Positions 34,128 through 43,174 of a DNA stretch of 64,000 bases are shown here, in pieces (the stretch's first letter is position 1; the number at the start of each line of letters is the position of its first letter). A program made the position numbers and the translations under genes. The notes below the pieces were generated by a model. The model was given only the letters and a program-made list of their open reading frames with translations. It was not told the origin of the DNA and did no database searches. Location of the stretch: positions 62,256 to 126,255 of the forward strand of contig NZ_JAERMS010000004.1 in assembly GCF_017426725.1 (NCBI RefSeq). The letters are read 5' to 3'. Source of the DNA: Prevotella illustrans (GTDB lineage Bacteria > Bacteroidota > Bacteroidia > Bacteroidales > Bacteroidaceae).

Positions 34128-35402
34128 TTGGAACAGGTTGATGTTTCGTTGATTGTTAGCATCATCGTAATGATGGCTCTTTCGGCATTCTTTTCCGGAA
34201 TGGAGATAGCTTATGTCTCAAGCAACAGAATGTTGGCGGAAATGGAAAAAGAGAGTGGGCGTTTGTCGCGTAAAATCATAGATTTGTTCTATCATCATCC
34301 AAATGATTTTGTTTCGACGATGCTTGTTGGAAATAATGTCGTTTTAGTTGTTTATGGAATCTTGATAGCACGTTTGTTTGATTCGACAATATTTAGTCAA
34401 TTTGAGCCGGCGTTTACAGTTCCGGCTGATACGATTTTATCTACGGTGATAGTTCTTTTTACCGGAGAGTTTCTGCCCAAAACATTATTTAAGAGTAATC
34501 CTAATTATTTGCTGACGATTTTTGCAATTCCAGCATTCGTTTTTTATATTATGCTTTGGCCGATTAGTAGATTTGCAACTTCGTTGTCGAAAGGCTTATT
34601 GAAAATGATAGGAATTAAGGTTGCCAGAGACTCGGATAGCGATGAATTCTCAAAAGTCGATTTGGATTATTTGGTTCAGTCCAGTATTGACAGTGCAAAG
34701 AATGACACACAGATAGATGATGAGGTGAAGATATTTCAAAATGCGCTTGATTTGTCAGAGACTAAGGTAAGAGATTGCATGATTCCGCGAACAGAGATTA
34801 ATGCCGTTGACATAAAGTGTTCACAAAGTGAGCTGATGCAAAAATTTGTGGAAAGCGGAAACTCCAAAATCATTGTCTACGATGAGGATATTGATCATGT
34901 TGTTGGCTATATACATTCTTCAGAAATGTTTAAAGGGCCTTTGGATTGGCATAGTGGTATACGACAAATTCCTTTTGTGCCGGAAACAATGTCTGCACCT
35001 AAAATGATGCAAATTTTCTTACAGCAAAAGAAGTCATTGGGTATCGTTGTCGATGAGTTTGGAGGAACGAGTGGTATTGTTTCTTTGGAAGATATCGTGG
35101 AAGAAATCTTTGGTGATATAGAAGATGAGCATGATAATTTGAAATATATTGCTCAAAAGATCGGCGAGAATGAATATATTATTTCTGCTCGATTGGAGAT
35201 TGATAAAATCAATGAGATGTTTGGTTTGGAATTGCCGGAAAGTGATGAGTATATGACTGTCGGAGGCTTGATTTTACATGCGTACCAAAGTTTTCCTAAA
35301 CTGAATGAAGTAATAAGTTTGGGTAAATACAATTTTAAGATATTAAAGAATACAAGAACGAAAATCGAGTTAGTAAAATTAACGGTTTTAGAATCAAGAT
35401 GA
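34128..35402 (+). CDS. Hemolysin-family CNNM/CBS-domain transporter (GldE/CorC-like)
   Basis: A 424-residue membrane protein. The N-terminal CNNM/DUF21 domain has about four membrane segments (VSLIVSIIVMMALSAFFSGM, NVVLVVYGILIA, TILSTVIVLFTGEFLPKTLF). Two CBS domains follow (VRDCMIPRTEINAVDI and SLGIVVDEFGGTSGIVSLED), then a CorC/HlyC C-terminal domain (EYIISARLEIDKINEMFGL). Family members act in magnesium or cobalt efflux, and the Bacteroidota GldE is tied to the gliding/secretion apparatus; which applies here is unclear. The start is a TTG 11 nt after lptC; no in-frame ATG is available before the first membrane helix. Confidence 0.88.
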   Translation: MEQVDVSLIVSIIVMMALSAFFSGMEIAYVSSNRMLAEMEKESGRLSRKIIDLFYHHPNDFVSTMLVGNNVVLVVYGILIARLFDSTIFSQFEPAFTVPADTILSTVIVLFTGEFLPKTLFKSNPNYLLTIFAIPAFVFYIMLWPISRFATSLSKGLLKMIGIKVARDSDSDEFSKVDLDYLVQSSIDSAKNDTQIDDEVKIFQNALDLSETKVRDCMIPRTEINAVDIKCSQSELMQKFVESGNSKIIVYDEDIDHVVGYIHSSEMFKGPLDWHSGIRQIPFVPETMSAPKMMQIFLQQKKSLGIVVDEFGGTSGIVSLEDIVEEIFGDIEDEHDNLKYIAQKIGENEYIISARLEIDKINEMFGLELPESDEYMTVGGLILHAYQSFPKLNEVISLGKYNFKILKNTRTKIELVKLTVLESR

Positions 35403-35571
35403 TAAAAGTCCTTGACAGCAAGTTTTTTAGGTAATTATTACGCTATTTGCTATTTTATTATTATTTTTGTACGCAATTTGTGCAATAAGAAATCTTTATT
35501 AGCTTTTAGACAGCAGAATATGTTGTCGCTAACACATGAGAAAATAGAAATATAAATAAGTTTATAAAACA

Positions 35572-37713
35572 ATGGCAGCATTAGGAAAAATTAGAGGCAG
35601 AGGTCCAATTCTGATTGGTATAATCGGTTTTGGCCTGTTTGCGTTTATTGCCGAAGAGGCATTCCGCTCTTGCGAGGCTACTCAGAATGACAGGCGCCAG
35701 CAGGTGGGTGAAGTGTTAGGTGAGAAAATCAGTGTTCAAGATTTTCAAAAAATGGTAGATGAGTACACAGAAGTTGTAAAAATGCAACAAGGTACTCAAA
35801 GCTTGAATGAGGATCAGCTTAATCAAGTAAAGGATATGGTTTGGAATACCTATATCCAGACAAAGATTGTAGAGAAAGAAGCAGAAAAACTGGGATTAGC
35901 TGTAACTAATACAGAGTTGCAGAATATCTTGAAAGAAGGAACTAACCCCATGTTGATGCAGACACCTTTTGTTAATCGTCAAACCGGGCGTTTTGATGTA
36001 TCCGCCTTGCAGAAGTTTTTGTCAGACTACAAAACTCAAAAGGGTACAAATCCACAACTTGCTCAGCAGTATGACGCGATTTATAAGTACTGGTCATTTA
36101 TAGAGAAAACTTTACGCCAACAGATTTTGGCTCAAAAGTTCCAAGGACTTTTTGCCCATTGCCTTCTTTCTAATCCTGTAGAAGCAAAAATGGCCTTCAA
36201 GGAAGCTAATGAAGAAAGCCAGATCCAATTAGCAGCTTTTCCGTATTCATCTATTGATGATTCAAAAGTTGAGATTACAGAATCAGATTTAAAAGCTAAA
36301 TATGACGAGTTGAAGCCTCGTTTTAAGCAGTATGTAGAAAGTCGTGATATTAAGTATGTTGACGTTCAAGTGACACCCTCTGCCGCAGATCGACAGGCTA
36401 TCCAAAAGCAATTTGCCGCTTATGGAAAAGAACTTGCCGCTGCATCTGATCCTACGGAAGTGGTGCGTAAAAGTACTTCTCTTATAAACTATTTGGGCAT
36501 TCCCGTTTTGAAAACAGCTTTTCCTTTTGATATAGCCAATCGCATTGATTCGATGTCTGTGGGACAAGTTTGGGGCCCTGTAGAAGACAAACAGGATAAC
36601 ACGATGAATCTGATTAAGTTGCTGGCAAAACAGCAATTGCCCGATTCTATTCAGTATCGCCAGATTCAAGTAGGTGGTGCTTCTGCCGCAGACGCGCATA
36701 AAACCGCGGATTCAATTTATACAGCACTCCAGAAGGGTGCAGATTTTGAAACTCTCGCTAAAAAATACGGACAAACAGGCGAGAAAGTATGGCTAACTAC
36801 AAGTCAGTATCAGAATGCGCCATCTTTGGATAAAGATACAAAGAATTATATCAATACTTTGAATACTTTGGGGCTGAATGAAACAAGGAATATAGAGCTG
36901 GGGCAGGGTAATGTAATTGTCCAGGTTGTAGATCGCAAGAGCATGGTAAGCAAATACATTGCTGCTGTGATAAAAAAGACCATTGAATTCTCAAAAGATA
37001 CTTATAGTGCTGCGTTTAATCGTTTTAGTTCATTTGTTAGTGCTAATCAAACTGGTGCTGATGTTTTGAAGAATGCGGCTAAAAGCGGATTTAGGGTTTT
37101 AGAAGCAAATAATATCACGACCGCAACACATTATCTGGCCAATATTCACAGTACTCGTGAAGCTTTAAAATGGCTGTTTGGCGCAAAAGAGGGTGATGTA
37201 TCTCCAATGTATGAATGTGGTGACAATGATCATTTGTTGTTAGTTGTTCTTGATAAAATTCATGCGGTGGGCTACCGTTCTCTTAATGATCCTCAAGTGA
37301 AGGAGATGGTTAAGGCAGAAGTTTTGAAAGACAAAAAGGCTGAAATGTTATCTGCCAAATTGAATGGTATTACAAGTATTGCCGCGGCTAAGGCCAAAGG
37401 AGCTAAAGTTGCGCCTGTGAACCAAGTTACTTTTGCAGCTCCTGCATTTATTGCGGCTACCGGGGCAAGCGAACCTGCACTGTCCGGTGCTGTAGCGGCA
37501 ACAGCCAAGGGACAGTTCTCTAAGCATGTCGTAAAAGGTAACGCAGGCGTTTATCTTTTCCAAGTTACCAATAAGAGTATGCGCCCCGGCAAGTTTGATG
37601 ATAAGACCGAGGAGCAGAAGATTCGACAGAAGATCACTCAATATGCAGGTAACTTTATGAATGAACTTTATATCAATGCAAAAGTGACTGACAACAGATA
37701 TCTCTTCTTCTAA
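35572..37713 (+). CDS. PpiD/SurA-like membrane-anchored peptidyl-prolyl isomerase
   Basis: A 713-residue protein with one N-terminal membrane anchor (ILIGIIGFGLFAFIAEEAF), a SurA_N-type chaperone domain (about 40-230), a parvulin rotamase domain near 345-440 (YRQIQVGGASAADAHKTADS, GADFETLAKKYGQ), and a long C-terminal periplasmic part. This is the PpiD architecture common in Bacteroidota. It assists folding of exported and outer-membrane proteins at the Sec translocon exit. It lies 170 nt after the CNNM gene; a TATTTTTG -7-like element at 35463-35470 may give it its own promoter. A strong terminator follows. Confidence 0.9.
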   Translation: MAALGKIRGRGPILIGIIGFGLFAFIAEEAFRSCEATQNDRRQQVGEVLGEKISVQDFQKMVDEYTEVVKMQQGTQSLNEDQLNQVKDMVWNTYIQTKIVEKEAEKLGLAVTNTELQNILKEGTNPMLMQTPFVNRQTGRFDVSALQKFLSDYKTQKGTNPQLAQQYDAIYKYWSFIEKTLRQQILAQKFQGLFAHCLLSNPVEAKMAFKEANEESQIQLAAFPYSSIDDSKVEITESDLKAKYDELKPRFKQYVESRDIKYVDVQVTPSAADRQAIQKQFAAYGKELAAASDPTEVVRKSTSLINYLGIPVLKTAFPFDIANRIDSMSVGQVWGPVEDKQDNTMNLIKLLAKQQLPDSIQYRQIQVGGASAADAHKTADSIYTALQKGADFETLAKKYGQTGEKVWLTTSQYQNAPSLDKDTKNYINTLNTLGLNETRNIELGQGNVIVQVVDRKSMVSKYIAAVIKKTIEFSKDTYSAAFNRFSSFVSANQTGADVLKNAAKSGFRVLEANNITTATHYLANIHSTREALKWLFGAKEGDVSPMYECGDNDHLLLVVLDKIHAVGYRSLNDPQVKEMVKAEVLKDKKAEMLSAKLNGITSIAAAKAKGAKVAPVNQVTFAAPAFIAATGASEPALSGAVAATAKGQFSKHVVKGNAGVYLFQVTNKSMRPGKFDDKTEEQKIRQKITQYAGNFMNELYINAKVTDNRYLFF

Positions 37714-37732
37714 GATAAGCTTTTCTATAAAT

Positions 37733-37778
37733 AAAAATCCCTCAGAAAACTTCATACATTGTTTTCTGAGGGATTTTT
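37733..37778 (+). terminator. Strong intrinsic terminator after ppiD-like gene
   Basis: An 18-bp perfect stem: AAAAATCCCTCAGAAAAC at 37733-37750 pairs with GTTTTCTGAGGGATTTTT at 37761-37778, 10-nt loop, with the terminal T run following the GC-rich part. Confidence 0.9.
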
Positions 37779-37830
37779 GCAATATTACGCCAATTCGGAA
37801 TAAGTTTTCTAAAATTAGCAGTGTTTTAAT

Positions 37831-38045
37831 GCTTTGATTGCCCGGGCGGGAAGTCACGGCAAATGACGGCAGGCTTGCTCAAGTTGAGCAAACGTCAAAG
37901 CAAAATAGATGTTAAATGCTCAGCTTGAGCAAACGTCAAAGCGAAACGGATGCTAAATGCTCACGCTGAGCAAACGTCCCGGCAAATGACAGCAGCTTTG
38001 CTCAACACGGGCAAACGCCACGGCTTGATTGTCCGGGCGGAAAGT
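37831..38045. repeat. Array of four palindromes at exact 41-bp spacing, flanked by a 24-bp repeat
   Basis: Palindromes: TTGCTCAAGTTGAGCAA (37875-37891), TGCTCAGCTTGAGCA (37917-37931), TGCTCACGCTGAGCA (37958-37972) and a weaker TTTGCTCaacacGGGCAAA (37997-38015). Their centres are at 37883, 37924, 37965 and 38006, each 41 bp apart. Each palindrome runs into AACGTC or AACGCC. A diverged 24-bp direct repeat with the core CCGGGCGG flanks the array (37831-37854 and 38022-38045). There is no coding capacity. The region lies between ppiD (+) and the pcrA 3' end (-). Function unknown. Confidence 0.85.
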
Positions 38046-38162
38046 GATAAATCATGCCCTAACGGCTCACACCACGATATTTCCCGGTAGACGCAAATCA
38101 GTCTTTAGAGAAAAAACTTATCCCGAACCTGTAATATTGGATAATTTTTTGGTAGAAACTAT

Positions 38163-40463
38163 TTATGACTTGACAATCGTAAAACGGGCAAATTTAAGAA
38201 GTAACTGTTTACTCCCACTATTTTCAAATTCGACAGTTGCCTTTTGATTTTCACCGGTACCCTCTAATTTGACGATTTTTCCCAAACCGAAACGCTGATG
38301 TTCAATCAAGGTTCCAATAGATAGTTTGCCCTGAGAGGTGTTAATGCTTGTAATGGAGCTTGCTTCTGCTTCCTGTGGGTCTACCTTTTTTCTCAAATAT
38401 CTACCGGAATCTTGTCGTTCCATAGAGAAAGCTGTACGAAGAGAGTTCAATCTTTCATCATACTCTTTGTGGGCAGTATTCTCATACATATCGACTTCTT
38501 CCTCTACAGACATAAAGCGAGAATCTATCTCTGTAAGGAAACAGCTGGGGGTGCAGAACTCTGTCTTTCCGTAGCGCCAGCGATTGTGCGCATTGGTTAA
38601 GAAACAATGCCGCTCTGCCCGTGTAATTGCAACGTACAACAATCTACGCTCTTCTTCCAAACTACGTAATGAACTTGCAGACAGAGGGCTCGGGAAAATA
38701 TTTTGTTCCATTCCGACGATGAAAACCGTTCCATACTCCAATCCTTTAGAGCTATGAATAGTCATAAGGTTTACCTTATCTTCGCCATGCTCGTCTTCGC
38801 TTTCTATATCCGTAAGCAATGCAATCTCCTGTAAAAAGTCAGAAATTCCAGCCTCTTCTATTCTTCCTTCTTCTCTACGCTCTTCTACAAAGTTTTGTAT
38901 AGCGCCAAGAAATTCATCAACATTCTCTTGACGAGCCATTGCTTCCGGTGATGTATCACCATAAATGTCTTTATTAATTCCTGATGTTTTAATAATATCC
39001 GCCCCTAACTCATAGGCATCTTCCTTGTCGGCTCGTTGTATGTAGCTCTGGATCAAACTATGAAATATTGAAAGCTTTGCGGCAATTCCTTGATTGATAT
39101 CTAAATTGAAATGGACAGGATCACTGATCACATGCCAAAAGCTTGTTGCATTTTCTATTGCGCAATCTGATATTTTTGCCATGGTAGAATCCCCTATGCC
39201 GCGAGAGGGATAGTTAATAATCCTTTTCAATGCTTCTTCATCATCGGGATTGGCTACTAAACGATAATACGCGATTATATCCTTTATCTCCTTGCGCTGA
39301 TAAAAACTTAAACCTCCAAAAATCTTATAGGGAATATTCTGTTTTCGTAACTCTTCTTCAAAACTTCGACTTTGAGAGTTTGTCCGATACAGAATGGCAA
39401 AATCGGAATAGTTACAATCATCTTCGCGCTTGATCCTCTTTATATTTTTACATACGATCAGAGCTTCTTCCTTGTCACTATGAGCGCTTCTATATTGTAT
39501 TTTTTCCCCTTCGGCATTACAAGTAAAGACTTCTTTTTCTATCTGAAGCGTGTTCTTTTTTATTAAACTGTTGGCTGCTTTTACAATATTTTGAGTAGAC
39601 CTATAATTCTGTTCCAATTTAAAAAGCTTAGCTCCATTATATTGTTGCCGGAAGCTCAGGATATTATCAATGTTAGCCCCCCTGAAACTATAAATACTCT
39701 GCGAATCATCTCCTACTACACATATACGCTTTTTCTTTTGCGTCAACATGTAGACAATTTGCTGCTGAACATAGTTTGTATCCTGGTACTCATCAACCAA
39801 GACATAATCAAAGCGATCCTGATATTTATTGCAAATATCAGGAAAGTTCTGAAACAACGTGAATGTATGAACCAACAAGTCATCAAAATCCATTGCGTTG
39901 GATTTCAGACAGCGCTGGTTATAATTTAAGTAGATTTTTGCCATTTCAGGCATATCGTCTCTTAGGTCATTTTTTAACAATGCAGAATTACTGCTATATG
40001 CGGCTGGTAAAATCAGTTTGTTTTTAGTTAAAGAAATCTTCTTGTGCACAAAAGCAGGCTTGTAAACTTTATCATTAAGCCCCATCTCTTTGATAATTGT
40101 CTTCAACAGCGACCTACTATCACTCTCATCATAGATGGTAAAATTAGAAGAGAATCCCAATCGCGTAGCCTCTACTCTCAAGATCTTTGCAAAAATACTA
40201 TGAAAGGTACCCATAAAAAGATAATGTGCCTTTTCCTCACCAACAATTGCCGCAATTCTTGCTTTCATTTCATTTGCAGCTTTATTAGTAAAAGTCAATG
40301 CCAAAATACTCCATGGATGATATCCTTGTTGTAGCAAATAAGCAATCTTAAAAGTAAGTACACGAGTCTTGCCGGAACCTGCGCCAGCGATAACAAGTGC
40401 AGGCCCTTCATTATATTCAACGGCTGCTCTCTGTGATTGATTAAGCTCTTCTAATATGTTCAT
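38163..40463 (-). CDS. UvrD/PcrA-family ATP-dependent DNA helicase
   Basis: A 766-residue superfamily 1A helicase. Motif I is GAGSGKT (27-33), motif II DEYQDTNYVQQQ, motif III VVGDDSQSIYSFRGA, motif IV LEQNYRST, motif V MTIHSSKGLEYGTVF and motif VI LLYVAITRAE, all intact. The length is typical of PcrA/UvrD. It has a C-terminal Tudor-like region (IEHQRFGLGKIVKLEGTGEN) as in PcrA, where it contacts RNA polymerase. It acts in nucleotide-excision and mismatch repair and in clearing stalled replication or transcription complexes. The upstream gene mtgA is transcribed in the same direction but ends 28 nt before this gene's start. Confidence 0.96.
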   Translation of the reverse strand: MNILEELNQSQRAAVEYNEGPALVIAGAGSGKTRVLTFKIAYLLQQGYHPWSILALTFTNKAANEMKARIAAIVGEEKAHYLFMGTFHSIFAKILRVEATRLGFSSNFTIYDESDSRSLLKTIIKEMGLNDKVYKPAFVHKKISLTKNKLILPAAYSSNSALLKNDLRDDMPEMAKIYLNYNQRCLKSNAMDFDDLLVHTFTLFQNFPDICNKYQDRFDYVLVDEYQDTNYVQQQIVYMLTQKKKRICVVGDDSQSIYSFRGANIDNILSFRQQYNGAKLFKLEQNYRSTQNIVKAANSLIKKNTLQIEKEVFTCNAEGEKIQYRSAHSDKEEALIVCKNIKRIKREDDCNYSDFAILYRTNSQSRSFEEELRKQNIPYKIFGGLSFYQRKEIKDIIAYYRLVANPDDEEALKRIINYPSRGIGDSTMAKISDCAIENATSFWHVISDPVHFNLDINQGIAAKLSIFHSLIQSYIQRADKEDAYELGADIIKTSGINKDIYGDTSPEAMARQENVDEFLGAIQNFVEERREEGRIEEAGISDFLQEIALLTDIESEDEHGEDKVNLMTIHSSKGLEYGTVFIVGMEQNIFPSPLSASSLRSLEEERRLLYVAITRAERHCFLTNAHNRWRYGKTEFCTPSCFLTEIDSRFMSVEEEVDMYENTAHKEYDERLNSLRTAFSMERQDSGRYLRKKVDPQEAEASSITSINTSQGKLSIGTLIEHQRFGLGKIVKLEGTGENQKATVEFENSGSKQLLLKFARFTIVKS

Positions 40464-40491
40464 TTCAAAATTAAAATAGGAAGTAATATTA

Positions 40492-41229
40492 TTAGCGATG
40501 GTGATAAATTCCTCCTACCGCCGTGTTTGGATCATAGTCCTCACCCGCTTTGGGGAAACTTGGTATATAACGCATGTTTTTCAGAATCTGCCGTTGTCGT
40601 TTCTGTATGTATGCACTTGGAATCTTGCTGCTAAATACCCTTGGATTGGGCAATGTTGCCGCTATCAAGGCACAGTCAGCCCGTGTCAGTTCGATGGCTT
40701 TCTTGCCAAAATGATATTCCGCACAAGCGTCTGCGCCATAAATACCATTACCCATTTCTATAGAGTTTAAGTATACTTCCATAATACGTTGTTTACTCCA
40801 CATTAGTTCTATTAATGTAGTGAAATAGACTTCAAAACCCTTGCGCAACCAGCTACGGCCTGGCCAAAGAAAAACATTTTTAGCAGTCTGTTGACTAATA
40901 GTACTTGCTCCTAACTTCTTTTTGTGTTTCATATTTCGCCGTACTGCTTTTTCAATAGCTGCATAATCAAAGCCATGGTGCAAAAGAAAACGCGTATCTT
41001 CGCTTGCCATTACGGCGACCGGCATACTGGGAGATATATCATCTAATGATACCCAATGATGATGAAGGGTTATGCTTTCACCATTACTAAGTTGTTGAAA
41101 GCAACGAATGACCATCAATGGGGTAATATAGACAGGAAGAAATTTCAGAAGGATAACACTCAAAAACGAGGTGGCTAAAAATAGCCCTAACGTCCATCTA
41201 AAAGCCTTCCAAATTTTGTGAGTAAACAT
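40492..41229 (-). CDS. mtgA: Monofunctional biosynthetic peptidoglycan transglycosylase
   Basis: A 245-residue GT51 enzyme with one N-terminal membrane anchor ([20 protein letters not shown]). Family motifs are intact: [20 protein letters not shown] (catalytic Glu), [40 protein letters not shown] and [19 protein letters not shown] sequence (actual [12 protein letters not shown]). There is no transpeptidase domain. It polymerises lipid II into glycan strands at the outer face of the inner membrane. Followed by pcrA on the same strand. Confidence 0.95.
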   Translation of the reverse strand: MFTHKIWKAFRWTLGLFLATSFLSVILLKFLPVYITPLMVIRCFQQLSNGESITLHHHWVSLDDISPSMPVAVMASEDTRFLLHHGFDYAAIEKAVRRNMKHKKKLGASTISQQTAKNVFLWPGRSWLRKGFEVYFTTLIELMWSKQRIMEVYLNSIEMGNGIYGADACAEYHFGKKAIELTRADCALIAATLPNPRVFSSKIPSAYIQKRQRQILKNMRYIPSFPKAGEDYDPNTAVGGIYHHR

Positions 41230-41264
41230 GTAGAATAATAACTAAAACCGTTTTTATAATGCAA

Positions 41265-41300
41265 GAATGGTCATCGCTATCAACATAACGATGACCATTC
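41265..41300. terminator. Hairpin between ompA-like gene and mtgA
   Basis: GAATGGTCATCG (41265-41276) and CGATGACCATTC (41289-41300) form a 12-bp perfect stem. It lies just downstream of the OmpA-family gene on the minus strand; the following T-content is modest. Confidence 0.65.
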
Positions 41301-41327
41301 TACAAATTATTATTATGTAAACAGCAT

Positions 41328-42005
41328 TTATTTCAATGTGCCATTATTGGCAGCTTCCACCATAGCCTTGCTTGCATAGAGGTAAACTTCTACACGGCGA
41401 TTCTGTTGGCGGCCGGCTGAAGTTGAATTATCTGCAACCGGTTCTGAACTGCCTTTGCCATTAATATTCTGCAATTGAGCGGCATTTACACCACAACTTT
41501 TTAAATAATTAGCAACACTAATAGCACGGTTGTTACTCAAAGGAATATTGATACCATCATTACCTGTAGAATCGGTATGTCCATAAATATCCACATAGCA
41601 CTGATTATTATCTTTCAACACAGTAGAGAACTTTGCCAACTCACCTTTGCTTGTTGAATTTAACGTAGCTTTATTAGTCGCAAACAAAATTCCGCTATCA
41701 AATGTCACCTTTACTGCTTTGAGCCCGTTTGCATCCGTAACCTCTTCTACTTTGGCATTTTGAACCTTAGCTGCAGTTTCTGCTGCCACTTTATCCATAT
41801 GTTTGCCAATAATTGCACCTGTGCCTGTTCCCACAGCAGTTCCTATTGCCGCACCAACTGCTGTGTTTCCTGCAATTTTGCCAATAATACCCCCAAGAAG
41901 AGCACCGCCACCGGCTCCAATTAGAGCTCCTGTCCCTTGCTTGGTTGCACAACTACAAATAGCCAGCATGCACATGCTTAATGTCATCAATTTAAATTTC
42001 TTCAT
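41328..42005 (-). CDS. OmpA-family lipoprotein with glycine-zipper region
   Basis: A 225-residue lipoprotein starting at MKKFKLMTLSMCMLAICSC (lipobox Cys about 19); the open frame extends 19 codons further upstream but lacks sense as a leader. Residues about 27-70 are a Gly-rich zipper (GALIGAGGGALLGGIIGKIA and a similar second block). The C-terminal OmpA/MotB domain has FDSGILFATNKATLN, VDIYGHTDSTGNDGINIPLS and NRAISVANYLKSCG. It binds peptidoglycan and tethers the outer membrane, like YiaD/Pal-type proteins. Single gene with a hairpin downstream. Confidence 0.9.
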   Translation of the reverse strand: MKKFKLMTLSMCMLAICSCATKQGTGALIGAGGGALLGGIIGKIAGNTAVGAAIGTAVGTGTGAIIGKHMDKVAAETAAKVQNAKVEEVTDANGLKAVKVTFDSGILFATNKATLNSTSKGELAKFSTVLKDNNQCYVDIYGHTDSTGNDGINIPLSNNRAISVANYLKSCGVNAAQLQNINGKGSSEPVADNSTSAGRQQNRRVEVYLYASKAMVEAANNGTLK

Positions 42006-42263
42006 AATCTCTAATCTTTTTAAATATAATAGTTTATTATTCAATATGTCAATTTTCTGCAAAGGTAATCGTTTTTTTTACCAACGCCACAGCTTTGTTA
42101 ACTTTTTTCAATAGTGTCCTAAATAATTTTGTGAAAACGCATACAAAGTTTCATCAAATCATATGATTTGACGTATTTTGTTTCAACGGTAAATTGTACA
42201 TCTCTGACCGGGTCAGTAGAAAATTAGTGGGGACAGGTTTACAAGTATCGATGATATCTACCG

Positions 42264-42680
42264 CACCCTGAATTATCTTTACATATACCATCAAAAAAGT
42301 GGCATTATTCTGAAAAAGAAAAGCGCCGGACGAAAATAAGCGATTGTAGAGCAAGTTTATAAAACGTTGGTTATCAACACATTGTACTTTTAAGGCTGTT
42401 TTCTCTTCGCTTTTTCGCCCTTAATCGCTATGCTTTCAGGCTGTAATCGCGGCCCTTTCATCGGCTAAAAGCTATGGTTTGGCGGCGTAATCGCTGTGCT
42501 TTGAGCCGATAAAAGGATAACTTTGGGCATGAAAGGGTATCGAAATCGGCAAAGTGAAGGCCTTTTTCGGCGTGCCGGCAGCTAAATGACGCGGTGTAGA
42601 AGTGTTAAAATCAGGTAGTTTTTTCTGACAAAATCACGGATACGCTGAATCAATTGGATGGGCTTACAAGTGATGAAGCC
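42264..42680 (-). repeat. Copy A of a 0.4-kb intergenic repeat, containing five 22-nt units
   Basis: It aligns over its full length, in opposite orientation, with 53,922-54,327. I judge identity at about 80% by eye, with many exact blocks such as CATCAAAAAAGTGGCATTAT and TCGCTGTGCTTTGAGCCGAT. Read on the minus strand, it contains five contiguous 22-nt units (42416-42524), e.g. AAAGCACAGCGATTACGCCG and AAACCATAGCTTTTAGCCGA. It has no coding capacity. It lies within the inverted-repeat-bounded segment. Confidence 0.85.
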
Positions 42681-42867
42681 GGAGACTTCATCACCGGTGC
42701 GTCTCTCCCGCTCCCATAAACGATTGACAGATTTATAATAACTTCATCGCTTGCGGACTTGTCCCCACAAATGATTGAGTGAGCTAATGTTTGTCCGTTC
42801 CATGCTTTTTAATCAGAGATTTGATTAAATCTTTAGGTAATTGTCGGATTATTTGAACGAAAAGTGT

Positions 42868-42949
42868 TATCTTTGTCATGAAGGAAGTTTTGGTTTTGGG
42901 TAGACACTAAGATAAAACTTTTTTGCCTTAGTGAAAACAACTTTCTTCA
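42868..42949 (+). promoter_or_regulatory. -7 promoter element followed by a double hairpin (possible small RNA)
   Basis: TATCTTTG (42868-42875) fits TAnnTTTG. Immediately after it, TGAAGGAAGTT (42879-42889) pairs with AACTTTCTTCA (42939-42949; one G-T), enclosing CACTAAG (42905-42911) / CTTAGTG (42927-42933). No -33 TTTG at 19-21 nt was found. Confidence 0.35.
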
Positions 42950-43174
42950 CTTTTTGAAAATTATTTAGGACACTATTGAACTTTTTTATGTAATTTTGCA
43001 ATCATTGAATCTGGTGCAAAGGTATTATAGAAACATGAGATCATCAAAGACAATATCCTATCAAACTATAGGGATTTCCCTATAGCTTGTATAAATTTAC
43101 TCTTGTGTATTCTGTCTATATAACTTGTAAAGATTTATCATCATAAAGAAATTATAACAAATAAATATTGACTA

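Larger units (their letters stand above)
42107..42980. mobile_element. Gene-free segment bounded by 24-bp inverted repeats (MITE-like or IS remnant)
   Basis: The left end (42107-42130, begins TTCAATAGTGTCCTAAATAA) is the exact reverse complement of the right end (42957-42980, ends TAGGACACTATTGAA). CTTTT directly precedes the left repeat (42102-42106) and directly follows the right one (42981-42985), as a 5-bp target duplication would, though the context is T-rich. The 874 bp between have no transposase. The inside contains the 0.4-kb repeat A and a promoter-hairpin at the right end. No IS family was recognised from the termini. Confidence 0.55.

Noticed and set aside
37831..38045. CRISPR-like array
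   Set aside because: The intervals between palindromes are themselves repeat-like, there are only four diverged units, and no cas gene is present.
42107..42980. Complete insertion sequence
   Set aside because: No transposase-like frame exists between the inverted repeats on either strand.
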